A DNA stretch of 47,796 nt from Sulfuriflexus sp032250955 (GTDB taxonomy: Bacteria > Pseudomonadota > Gammaproteobacteria > AKS1): assembly GCF_032250955.1 (NCBI RefSeq), contig NZ_JAVVES010000016.1, positions 1 to 47,796 on the forward strand, given 5' to 3'. Both the position numbers and the translations under genes were made by a program. Every line of letters starts with the position of its first letter. The first letter of the stretch is position 1. Below the pieces are notes generated by a model that was not told the origin of the DNA, ran no database searches, and saw only the letters and a list, made by a program, of their open reading frames with translations. Positions 37,159 to 44,892 of the stretch are shown piece by piece.

Positions 37159-37606
37159 GCTCGAGTAACCAACGCTTTATCTCAACGGGTTTGCCATGGA
37201 CAGCGCCAGCATAACCACCCATGCCATGTTTTGCCACTATTCGGTGGCACGGCACAACTACCGGCAAGGGGTTGTGGCGGCAGGCCATCGCCACGGCGCG
37301 GGCGCCACTGGCAAGCTTGTCTGCCAGTTCGGAATAACTCAGTACCTGCCCGGCAGGAATGGCCAGCAAGGCCTCGCGTACTGATTGCTGATAGGTCGTT
37401 GCTGCCTCGGCCAACGGCAAGTCAAAACAAAACCGCTTATCTCGACAGAAAGCCGCAAGCTGTGCGCTGACTTCACGAGCCAGGGGGGATTGCGGGGCAA
37501 GTAGTGTGGTCTCATCGGGCAGGAAGTCGATAGCCCGCAATGTCTCGTTACACGTGTGAACAGCCAACGTGCTGAATGGTAATTTGATAATCGCCGCGTA
37601 GTTCAC
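37127..37606 (-). CDS. ogt: Methylated-DNA-[protein]-cysteine S-methyltransferase
   Basis: A 159-aa suicide repair protein that removes alkyl groups from O6-guanine and O4-thymine. The acceptor Cys is C120 in VVPCHRIV; the recognition helix is in TTYQQSVREALLAIPAGQVLSY-type sequence, and GGYAGAVHGKP follows. A GTG start at 37606 gives MNYAAIIKLPF. It starts 5 nt after the stop of the upstream TPR-like gene and overlaps xerD, suggesting a three-gene operon. The symbol ogt is by similarity; the Ada C-terminal domain has the same motifs, but no Ada regulatory domain is present. Confidence 0.93.
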   Translation of the reverse strand: MNYAAIIKLPFSTLAVHTCNETLRAIDFLPDETTLLAPQSPLAREVSAQLAAFCRDKRFCFDLPLAEAATTYQQSVREALLAIPAGQVLSYSELADKLASGARAVAMACRHNPLPVVVPCHRIVAKHGMGGYAGAVHGKPVEIKRWLLEHECAGRFRSG

Positions 37607-37611
37607 CGTGA

Positions 37612-39366
37612 TCAGTCGCGCTTGCTCTCACGCAGCCAGAGTTGCTGCAGGCGTCGTTGCAACACGGCACGCCGGGCCTCATCCTTGCTCACCTTCAGCA
37701 GGCGCGAATAAATCCGTCTCGCATCGCTGATCAGTTCCGCCTCGGTCAATGCCTCGGCAGCCTGGTAGAGTGCGGATTGTGCCCACAGGTCAGGCAAGCT
37801 CTCGCCGGGAAGATCTGCCGAGCGCAGGTACAGGACGGCGGCCTCTGCATACTGCTCCTGGGCCTTGCGCGAGTCAGCCATCCAGTAAAGGATCTCGCGC
37901 CGTAATTGCGGTCCGCCTGTTTGTAACAATAACTTGTCAAACAGGTTGTAGGCAAGCTCATGCTCATTGACGGTTTGTAGATCAAATAACACCTGCATGA
38001 AACGGTCCGTCGCGACTTTATCCAGCACGGTCTCGCCGTTTAATACCGCGACAAGCAATTCGCTACCTTTCTCAAGATCGCCTGCCATGATAAACACGCG
38101 GGCACGTCGCATCTCCCAAAGCAACCGCGGCACGCCCTGGGGGGCCTGCTGCAGGCCGGCTATCATTCTTGATGCCAGTGTCAGATCAGACTCGACGAGT
38201 GCCTGTTCGAGCAGGGTATAACGCACGATAGCCGGTAGCTTGTCTGTTTCGGCATATCGGGGGGCATGCAGATAGAGTCGGCGCAGCACCTCATGTCCAC
38301 CCTTGCGGTCCTGCAGTGAGTTCACCAGCTTCTCATGCGCCTGTAACCTGGATTCCTTGGTACTGGCGGACTCTGTCAGAAAGCCATAAATCGTACGCTG
38401 GCGTAAGGGCTTGTCTTTATATTTCTTTGCCAGTGCAAACCATTTTTTATCATCACCGATCAAGAGTTGCTGACGATTGCCGATTGCCTGTGCATGCTGC
38501 CGGTAGGCCTGCCACAAGTCATCCGCCTTCAGCTTGACGAGACCGTCATCAAGTTGTGTCGCGCGCGTGTCAGCAAAAATGGCCTCGAGCGCATCGGCAT
38601 ATTGACCGGTATCATTCTCAACGCGGCTTGCCTCGGCAACCACGGCCCAGAGCCTGATACGCACATCCTTATCCAGTCCGCCGGCATTGATCATGGCCAG
38701 CGCCTTGTCCGCCACGTCGCCGGCCGGCAACTTCGCACTGCGCAGACCCGCCAGTAAAGACAGGCTTCGTGCAGGTGCTGATGTGTTCTTCTCCAGGAGA
38801 TCGAACGCATCCCCGGGCCGCCCGGCCTGCAGCAATACCCTGGCGCGCAGGCTTGTGGCCTCTTTCGCTTCAGCCCGGTTATCCTGGTTATGCCGTAACA
38901 TCGCGGTATGTGCCGCATTCGCCTGGTTGTCCAGCATGTAACTGCGAATCAGCTGTTCCCGCCACCGGTTCAGGCTTGCCATGCTGACGTTCGTCTCTCG
39001 CAGCCAGATCAGTTGCCGCAAAATCTTGCGCGCCGCCTGCCCGTCACCCAGCGCCAACCATGCATCAGCCTGTTGCGTGGCAAACCAGTCTCGCGCCGGC
39101 GCCGGCAGCACCTGCTGTTGTGCGTCAATACGCTTGATCAGGGTTTGCCAGGCCTCGCCCCTGGCATATAACTCGATACGCAACCGCTCCCATTGCAGCC
39201 AGTCTTCGATACTGAGTTCCGGGCGGGCTTGCTGCTGTTCAATCTTTTCCAGTGCCAGCTGATTGGCACCGAGGTCGGCAATAAAGTGCGCTTCGCCAAA
39301 GGGATCGGTCGCGGCAAGGGCCTGCAGCGAGGCAAGAGAGAAGAGGAGTAAAATCAGGCTACGCAT
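37612..39366 (-). CDS. Exported helical-repeat (TPR-like) protein, unknown function
   Basis: A 584-aa protein that I do not recognise by family. With ATG at 39366 it starts with a clear signal peptide (MRSLILLLFSLASLQALAA). An in-frame ATG at 39453 has GAGG 4 nt upstream, but it would place the terminator-like hairpin inside the coding region and bury the signal peptide. The rest is Ala-Leu-Gln rich and nearly all helical, with repeated 35-residue-like helix pairs (for example WLALGDGQAARKILRQLIWL, LLEQALVESDLTLASRMI, ILYWMADSRKAQEQYAEAAV), as in TPR or SEL1 solenoids. It is therefore probably periplasmic or lipid-free exported, with a protein-binding role. It is followed closely by ogt and xerD, with which it has no evident functional tie. 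Confidence 0.75.
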   Translation of the reverse strand: MRSLILLLFSLASLQALAATDPFGEAHFIADLGANQLALEKIEQQQARPELSIEDWLQWERLRIELYARGEAWQTLIKRIDAQQQVLPAPARDWFATQQADAWLALGDGQAARKILRQLIWLRETNVSMASLNRWREQLIRSYMLDNQANAAHTAMLRHNQDNRAEAKEATSLRARVLLQAGRPGDAFDLLEKNTSAPARSLSLLAGLRSAKLPAGDVADKALAMINAGGLDKDVRIRLWAVVAEASRVENDTGQYADALEAIFADTRATQLDDGLVKLKADDLWQAYRQHAQAIGNRQQLLIGDDKKWFALAKKYKDKPLRQRTIYGFLTESASTKESRLQAHEKLVNSLQDRKGGHEVLRRLYLHAPRYAETDKLPAIVRYTLLEQALVESDLTLASRMIAGLQQAPQGVPRLLWEMRRARVFIMAGDLEKGSELLVAVLNGETVLDKVATDRFMQVLFDLQTVNEHELAYNLFDKLLLQTGGPQLRREILYWMADSRKAQEQYAEAAVLYLRSADLPGESLPDLWAQSALYQAAEALTEAELISDARRIYSRLLKVSKDEARRAVLQRRLQQLWLRESKRD

Positions 39367-39372
39367 AAACAG

Positions 39373-39396
39373 ACACGGCGCCCGCAGGCGCCGTGT
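39373..39396 (-). terminator. Hairpin terminator after rplS
   Basis: A perfect 10-bp stem ACACGGCGCC / GGCGCCGTGT with a 4-nt loop. On the minus strand it is followed by CTGTTTATG, so the T-run is short. It is placed about 70 nt after the rplS stop, as expected for the end of the ribosomal operon. The ATG in its tail is the preferred start of the next gene, so some read-through may feed that gene. Confidence 0.75.
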
Positions 39397-39463
39397 AAGA
39401 AAGACCGATGAACCTGCAGATTGTGACCAGCACTGGCTGATAGCAGTCTGCATAATTCCTCGC

Positions 39464-39808
39464 CTAGAGCTTTTCCTTGATGCGGGCAGCCTTGCCGGTC
39501 AGTTCGCGCAGGTAATACAGCTTGGCCTGGCGTACGTCACCGCGACGCTTGACTTTGATGCCTTCAATAATCGGGCTGTGCGTCTGGAAGACACGTTCAA
39601 CACCTTCACCATTTGAAATCTTGCGCACGGTGAATGCCGAATGCAGACCACGGTTACGCTTGGCAATCACAACACCTTCGTAAGCCTGGATACGCTCGCG
39701 CTCACCTTCCTTAACCTTGACGTTAACAATAACCGTATCGCCCGGACCAAATGCAGGCATTCCGTCCTTCATCTGCGCTTTTTCGATCTGCTCAATAATC
39801 TTGCTCAT
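39464..39808 (-). CDS. rplS: 50S ribosomal protein L19
   Basis: A 114-aa protein at the 30S-50S interface. It matches the family from FGPGDTVIVNVKVKEG through RIQAYEGVVIAKRNRG to SPIIEGIKVKRRGDVRQAKLYYLRELTGKAARI. AGGAG lies 6 nt before the ATG. It is the last gene of rpsP-rimM-trmD-rplS, the usual order. Confidence 0.98.
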   Translation of the reverse strand: MSKIIEQIEKAQMKDGMPAFGPGDTVIVNVKVKEGERERIQAYEGVVIAKRNRGLHSAFTVRKISNGEGVERVFQTHSPIIEGIKVKRRGDVRQAKLYYLRELTGKAARIKEKL

Positions 39809-39845
39809 GATGTACTCCTGATTAACGCTTCAACCGGTTGCCCGA

Positions 39846-40598
39846 TCAATGTTCATTGTGTTCTGTAATAAATTCATCCAGCAATTGTTGCTGTTGTTTA
39901 CTCAACTCAACCTGTTCCAGCAAGTCAGGCCGTCTTAACCATGTTCTGCCCAGTGACTGCTTCAACCGCCAGCAGGCAATTGCGGCATGGTCACCGCTCA
40001 ACAGGACTTTCGGCACCGGTCGACCGGCTACCTCTTCCGGCCGCGTATAGTGCGGGTAGTCAAGCAGGCCGTTTACAAACGAATCCTGCTCCGCCGAGGC
40101 ATCGTCACCCAGCGCGCCGGGCAAGGTCCGGACCACGGCGTCAATGATGACGGCGGCGGCCAGTTCCCCACCACTCAGTACGTAGTCGCCGATAGACCAC
40201 TCGGCATCGACTTCACTTTCAATCAAGCGCTCGTCAATGCCTTCATAACGACCGGCGATCAGGATCAGTCGATCCGTTTTCGCCAGCTCGGCGACACCAG
40301 CCTGGTCCAGTTTGCGTCCCTGTGGCGACAGGTAAATCACCTTTGCCTCGCCGCCACAACTGGCGCGCGCTTCATTCAGCGCAGCGCGCAGTGGTGCCAC
40401 CTGCATGACCATGCCGGGGCCACCGCCATACGGCCGGTCATCAACCGTCCGATGTTTATCCTCTGCGTGTGTACGTGGATCATGCAAACTCAAGTCAACT
40501 ATGCCGCTCTTGAGTGCGCGTCCGGTCACACCATACTGCGTCATGTCACGCAGCATATCCGGGAACAGTGTCACAACGGCAATGTGTTGTAATGACAC
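39846..40598 (-). CDS. trmD: tRNA (guanine-N1)-methyltransferase TrmD
   Basis: A 250-aa SPOUT enzyme that makes m1G37 in tRNAs and prevents frameshifting. Motifs: IAVVTLFPDML at the start, DDRPYGGGPGMVMQ, VIYLSPQGRKLDQ, LILIAGRYEGIDERLI, IGDYVLSGGELAAAV (the knot). I chose GTG at 40598, giving VSLQHIAVVTLFP, with AGGGA 7 nt upstream that overlaps the rimM stop. The frame is open to 40652, but the extra 18 residues overlap rimM and have no similarity. Confidence 0.96.
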   Translation of the reverse strand: MSLQHIAVVTLFPDMLRDMTQYGVTGRALKSGIVDLSLHDPRTHAEDKHRTVDDRPYGGGPGMVMQVAPLRAALNEARASCGGEAKVIYLSPQGRKLDQAGVAELAKTDRLILIAGRYEGIDERLIESEVDAEWSIGDYVLSGGELAAAVIIDAVVRTLPGALGDDASAEQDSFVNGLLDYPHYTRPEEVAGRPVPKVLLSGDHAAIACWRLKQSLGRTWLRRPDLLEQVELSKQQQQLLDEFITEHNEH

Positions 40599-40608
40599 CT
40601 GCCTGTCC

Positions 40609-41127
40609 CTAAAAATCCGGGTCCCAGTCGACGCGTATACGCCTGGCGGCAATATCGACCTCGACCACTACATTACCCTGAACAAACGGGATTAGACGTT
40701 CCCGCTCACCGACGACGACAATGACATCGTTCGCGCCGGTCTCCATCATGCGTTCAATGTGACCAAGGTTGACGCCGTCGACGGTTTCCACCTGGCAGCC
40801 AATCAGGTCTGACCAGTAATACTCGTCTGCAGCAAGGCTCGCCCGTTGTTCCGGCTTGATGGCCACTTCCGTTCCCATCAAGGCGGCGGCGGCATCGCGA
40901 TCATCACAGCCCTGCAGGTGGACAATAATGCCCTTGCCCTGCTGGCGCCCCTCTATCACTTCCGCTGTCTGCCACGTATTCCCCTTGCGGAGATACCATG
41001 GCGAATACATCAGTATGTTGTCGCGCGGCTCGGTATGGGAAAACACCTTGCACCAGCCACGTACACCATAGACTCCGGAAATCTTGCCGACCACGATCAT
41101 CTGTTGCGCTGACTCGCTCACGACCAT
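40609..41127 (-). CDS. rimM: 16S rRNA processing protein RimM
   Basis: A 172-aa assembly factor for the 30S head that binds S19. It has the N-terminal RimM domain (VVGKISGVYGVRGWCKVFSHTEP) and a C-terminal PRC-barrel domain (EYYWSDLIGCQVETVDG, NDVIVV, LIPFV). ATG at 41127 is preferred because it gives the normal length; the frame extends upstream to 41169 with a Cys-rich, non-conserved tail. A GGAG only 2 nt upstream makes the exact start a little uncertain. Confidence 0.95.
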   Translation of the reverse strand: MVVSESAQQMIVVGKISGVYGVRGWCKVFSHTEPRDNILMYSPWYLRKGNTWQTAEVIEGRQQGKGIIVHLQGCDDRDAAAALMGTEVAIKPEQRASLAADEYYWSDLIGCQVETVDGVNLGHIERMMETGANDVIVVVGERERLIPFVQGNVVVEVDIAARRIRVDWDPDF

Positions 41128-41176
41128 GACTCCGAAACCCTTGTTGCCACCGCAGCGGCAGCAACACAAAAACTGC

Positions 41177-41428
41177 TCAGGCTGCGGCAGCCTGGCTCTT
41201 GATCAGTTTGGCGACGCGCTCAGATGTCTTCGCGCCCAGCTTGACCCAGTGATCAACACGGGCGGTATCGATGCGCAGGCTTTCTTCATTTTCGCTGCGG
41301 GTAACCGGGTTGTAAAAACCGAGGCGTTCAATGTAACGGCCATCACGACGGTTACGACTGTCGGTGACAACAATGTGATAAAACGGACGCTTCTTGGCGC
41401 CGCCGCGTGACAAACGTATTGTGACCAT
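41177..41428 (-). CDS. rpsP: 30S ribosomal protein S16
   Basis: An 83-aa protein with the family start MVTIRLSRGGAKKRPFYHIVV, then DSRNRRDGRYIERLGFYNP and a short Ala-rich tail. It is first in the rpsP-rimM-trmD-rplS operon. The mRNA leader carries a hairpin at 41474-41497. The closest purine-rich Shine-Dalgarno (GAGAGG) is about 12 nt from the ATG, longer than usual. Confidence 0.98.
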   Translation of the reverse strand: MVTIRLSRGGAKKRPFYHIVVTDSRNRRDGRYIERLGFYNPVTRSENEESLRIDTARVDHWVKLGAKTSERVAKLIKSQAAAA

Positions 41429-41473
41429 GTGCGGGGTAAACCTCTCGCTGCAAACTTGCTGAAATTAAATAAC

Positions 41474-41497
41474 CGGGAGCGAATGTGATCGCCCCCG
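41474..41497 (-). promoter_or_regulatory. Hairpin in the rpsP mRNA leader
   Basis: On the minus strand CGGGGGCGA pairs with TCGCTCCCG (9 bp with one G-U) around a 6-nt loop. A candidate -10 TAAAAT lies just upstream (41510-41515), so the stem would be almost at the 5' end of the mRNA. No T-run follows, so it is not a simple terminator of ffh. The structure is seen; a role in mRNA stability or S16 control is inferred. Confidence 0.4.
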
Positions 41498-41579
41498 AAA
41501 AATCGCTGCATTTTACGCTAATTAGAGTAAAAAGAAAGACCTGTGGCAGAATTTCCGCCCAGGGGGCATTCAGCGGCAC

Positions 41580-42935
41580 CTAAAATGGCATTTTACCCAT
41601 GCCGGGCATGCCGCGCATGAGCTTTTTCATGCCGCCGCCCTTGCCCATCTTCTTCATCATCTTCTGCATCTGTTTGAATTGTTTAAGTAATTTGTTCACG
41701 TCCTGCACCTGGGTGCCGGAACCCGAGGCGATGCGTCTTTTCCGCGAGCCCTTGATAATGTCCGGCCGCTGGCGTTCGCCCGGGGTCATCGAGTCGATAA
41801 TCGCCCCCAGGCGCAGCATATCGCGATCATTGACCTGGTCGGCGACGCCCGCCGGCAGGTCACCCATGCCCGGCAGCTTGTCCATGAGACTGCTCAGGCC
41901 GCCCATACTCTGCATCTGACGCAGTTGTTCGCGGAAATCGGCGAGGTCAAAGCCCTTGCCCTTTTTGAGCTTGGTGGCAAGCCGCTCGGCCTCCTTATGA
42001 TCTACCTTGTGCTGTGCCTCCTCGATAAGGCTGAGCATGTCACCCATGCCGAGGATGCGCGAGGCGATGCGTTCCGGATGAAAGGCCTCCAGCGCCGTGG
42101 TTTTCTCACCGACACCAAGGAATTTGATGGGCTTGCCCGTGATCTCGCGCACCGACAGCGCGGCACCACCGCGGGCATCACCATCGGCCTTGGTCAGGAT
42201 TACGCCGGTCAGTGGCAGGGCCTCGTTAAAGGCCTGGGCCGTCGCCGCGGCATCCTGGCCGGTCATGCTGTCGACCACGAACAGGGTCTCAACCGGGTTG
42301 ACGGCGGCATGCAAGCGCTTGATCTCGCCCATCATGTCCGCGTCGATATGGAGTCGGCCCGCGGTATCGATGATCACGACGTCAAAGAAATGCTTCTTTG
42401 CATACTCGATGGCACTTTTGCCGATATCGACCGGGTCCTGCTCCGTCGAACTGGGGAAAAACCCGGCCCCGATTTCACCCGCCAGGGTCTCGAGCTGTTT
42501 GATGGCCGCCGGGCGATAGACGTCGGCACTGGCGACCAGGACCTTTTTCTTTTCGCGCTCGGCCAGGAAGCGGGCCAACTTGCCGACGCTGGTCGTTTTA
42601 CCCGCACCCTGCAGGCCGGCCATGAGGATCACGGCGGGCGGCGTGACGTGCAGATTCAGGCCCTCGTTGGCCTCGCCCATGACCTTGATGAGTTCTTCGT
42701 GAACAATCTTGATCAGGGCCTGGCCGGGGCTCAGGCTTTGCAGGACTTCCTGGCCCACCGCGCGCTCGCGGACCTTGTCGATAAAGGCCTTGACCACCGG
42801 CAGGGCCACGTCGGCCTCGAGCAGGGCCATGCGTACATCACGCAGGGCGTCTTTAATATTGTCTTCGCTGAGCCGACCCTGTCCACGCAGGTTTTTCAGG
42901 GTCTTGCCGAGGCGTTCTGTAAGGGAATCAAACAT
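41580..42935 (-). CDS. ffh: Signal recognition particle protein Ffh
   Basis: A 451-aa SRP54 GTPase that binds 4.5S RNA and signal sequences of nascent membrane proteins and docks with FtsY. N domain 1-90; G domain with P-loop GLQGAGKTT (about 107-115), DTAGRLHID, TKADGDARGG; Met-rich M domain from about 300 to the end, with the RNA-binding SGTQVQDVNKLLKQF and a Met-Gly-Lys tail. It is intact. It is upstream of rpsP on the same strand as in many gammaproteobacteria, and a separate promoter for rpsP is likely. Confidence 0.97.
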   Translation of the reverse strand: MFDSLTERLGKTLKNLRGQGRLSEDNIKDALRDVRMALLEADVALPVVKAFIDKVRERAVGQEVLQSLSPGQALIKIVHEELIKVMGEANEGLNLHVTPPAVILMAGLQGAGKTTSVGKLARFLAEREKKKVLVASADVYRPAAIKQLETLAGEIGAGFFPSSTEQDPVDIGKSAIEYAKKHFFDVVIIDTAGRLHIDADMMGEIKRLHAAVNPVETLFVVDSMTGQDAAATAQAFNEALPLTGVILTKADGDARGGAALSVREITGKPIKFLGVGEKTTALEAFHPERIASRILGMGDMLSLIEEAQHKVDHKEAERLATKLKKGKGFDLADFREQLRQMQSMGGLSSLMDKLPGMGDLPAGVADQVNDRDMLRLGAIIDSMTPGERQRPDIIKGSRKRRIASGSGTQVQDVNKLLKQFKQMQKMMKKMGKGGGMKKLMRGMPGMGKMPF

Positions 42936-43008
42936 GGGGAAAGGTTAACTTTACTCTCGACGGCCAGGCCGTCATTTGCTGAAGACCGTTACCGGTCACG
43001 GAGCGGTA

Positions 43009-43773
43009 TTATAGCGTAAATAGTTCGCCGCCGGACAGGGCCCGCAGCTTTCGATCCGGCATCTGTTCACGGCATTCCTGCAATATCCTGTCTTCCTCGC
43101 CCGGTTTGCGGTGGGTAATGTAGATATCCGGAAAATGACGCAATTTTTGCATATCCTCTGCCAGCAGGCTGGGGCAGTAGTGCTTGGCCAACTGGCTCAG
43201 CTTCAGGTTATGGTCGGCAAAGGCCGCCTCGACAATGAGCATATCCAGCGTCGGGTGGGCATTCAGTGCTGCCCAGAAGGTGTCATTGGTGGTGGTATCA
43301 CCACTGAAGGCGAAGCTGCCGCCGGCATCCGACACCCGGTAACCGACCGCCGGCACGATATGGTTGACCGCGATCATCTCGAAGGTCCGGCCCTTGTTTT
43401 CCCAGGTGTCGCCCGGCTGCATGCTGCGATACCTGAGGACCGGTGCCTCCGGGCGGGGTAACTCGGCAAAGTCAGGCCAGACCACCCAGTTGAAGATATA
43501 GTCCTGCAGGGCCTGCAAGGTGTTTTCCTGACCGTGGATAATGACCGGCTCTTCGACCAGGTCGAAAATCGTGTCGATGAGCAGCGGGATAAAACAGACG
43601 TGATCGAGGTGTGAATGCGTGACGAAGATGTGCCGAATAAGGCCCATTTCTTCCAACGTCAGGTCACCAAGGCCCGTCCCCGCATCAATGAGGATATCGT
43701 CATCAATAAGTAAAGAGGTGCTGCGCAAGCCTGCGCTAATCCCTCCACTGCAACCAAGAATCCGAACTTTCAT
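43009..43773 (-). CDS. MBL-fold hydrolase, class II cNMP phosphodiesterase-like
   Basis: A 254-aa metallo-beta-lactamase fold enzyme. The metal motif THSHLDHV (about 52-59), AFSGDTT (about 155) and a late His in ITHRKPGEED are present. The N-terminus reads VRILGCSGGISAG...LIDAGTGLGDL. The H-x-H-L-D-H signature and these flanks are closest to class II 3',5'-cyclic nucleotide phosphodiesterases (CpdP/PDE1 type) and less like RNase Z. The substrate is not proven by sequence. It sits between ffh and ypjD, which I recall as adjacent in E. coli, so it may be a lineage-specific addition. Confidence 0.75.
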   Translation of the reverse strand: MKVRILGCSGGISAGLRSTSLLIDDDILIDAGTGLGDLTLEEMGLIRHIFVTHSHLDHVCFIPLLIDTIFDLVEEPVIIHGQENTLQALQDYIFNWVVWPDFAELPRPEAPVLRYRSMQPGDTWENKGRTFEMIAVNHIVPAVGYRVSDAGGSFAFSGDTTTNDTFWAALNAHPTLDMLIVEAAFADHNLKLSQLAKHYCPSLLAEDMQKLRHFPDIYITHRKPGEEDRILQECREQMPDRKLRALSGGELFTL

Positions 43774-44024
43774 ACTGGCCTGATCTACCTGTGGAAATTC
43801 TTGTTATTTTATAGCATAGCCAGCTTGCCGTATCCGGTCCCGGAATTCCGTGTCTATATCACAAAAAACCGCAATTTACCGACAGGCCCTGATTGTTCTT
43901 CATCCCGAAAGTCCGACTGTATAAAGCTTACAGCCCTTCTACCAACGCGATGAATATGCCATTATGTTATTAATTCGAGCCTAACAGAGTTAGGGATAAA
44001 CGGCTACTATCTGCAATCAACGAT

Positions 44025-44831
44025 ATGAAAATGCTTACAATTACCAGTTTAGCTGTTTTTCTTTACCTGGCGGCCACCCTGCTTCTGGGCCGACGCCTGG
44101 TGAGTGGCGCGGCAGCCGGACAGCTAAATCGCCTGGCCCTGATCTCGCTGGGCCTGGGCGCGGTGATCCTGCATGCCGGCCTGATTTACAACAGCATCTT
44201 CACCCCGGCCGGAATCAACCTTGGCTTCTATAGTGCCGCATCACTGGTCATGGGCATGGTTGCCCTGCTCATGTTACTGGCCGCACTCAACCAGCCGATA
44301 GAAAACCTCGGCATCGTGGTCTTGCCGCTGGCCGCCATCGCCCTGCTGCTGGAGCGATTCTTTTCCTCACCGCATATTCTGGCCACCGATGGTGCCGCCA
44401 ATATCGAGATCCATATCATTCTCTCGCTGCTTGCCTACAGCCTGTTGAGCATTGCCGCACTCCAGGCCGTGCTGCTCGCCGTGCAGGACTATCAGTTGCG
44501 GCATAAACACCCGGGCGGCTTTATGCGCGCCCTGCCACCGATGCAGGTGATGGAATCCATCCTGTTCCAGCTCATTGCAGTTGGCTTTTTCCTGCTCAGC
44601 CTGGCGCTGCTCAGTGGCATTATTTATCTTGAAGATATCTTTGCCCAGCACCTGGTGCACAAGACCGGCCTCTCTATCCTTGCCTGGCTGGTCTTTGCCA
44701 TATTGTTATTCGGCCGCTGGCGCGCCGGCTGGCGTGGCCGCACGGCCATCCGCTGGACCCTGGCGGGTTTTATCGCCCTGCTGCTGGCCTACTTTGGCAG
44801 CAAGCTGGTGCTGGAATTAATTCTGGGTTAA
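44025..44831 (+). CDS. ypjD: Cytochrome c assembly/YpjD-type membrane protein
   Basis: A 268-aa inner-membrane protein with about eight hydrophobic segments. It carries the CcsA/CcmC-superfamily region around IHIILSLLAYSLLSIAALQAVLL and a conserved His in QHLVHKTGLSILAW. CcsA-type proteins handle heme for cytochrome c maturation, but the YpjD branch is next to ffh and corB in gammaproteobacteria and is genetically linked to CorB-type transport or membrane stability; its job is not settled. It lacks the tryptophan-rich WWD motif typical of true heme handlers, by inspection. corB follows 61 nt later. Confidence 0.85.
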   Translation: MKMLTITSLAVFLYLAATLLLGRRLVSGAAAGQLNRLALISLGLGAVILHAGLIYNSIFTPAGINLGFYSAASLVMGMVALLMLLAALNQPIENLGIVVLPLAAIALLLERFFSSPHILATDGAANIEIHIILSLLAYSLLSIAALQAVLLAVQDYQLRHKHPGGFMRALPPMQVMESILFQLIAVGFFLLSLALLSGIIYLEDIFAQHLVHKTGLSILAWLVFAILLFGRWRAGWRGRTAIRWTLAGFIALLLAYFGSKLVLELILG

Positions 44832-44892
44832 ACCCATGCCAGATCCTTTATTTACCTGCCGCCCTTCCGGCGCTACACGAGGCTGACTGTTC

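Noticed and set aside
41925..43019. Long plus-strand open frame of 364 codons
   Set aside because: It is antisense to ffh, which is full-length with all motifs; the product has no family content.
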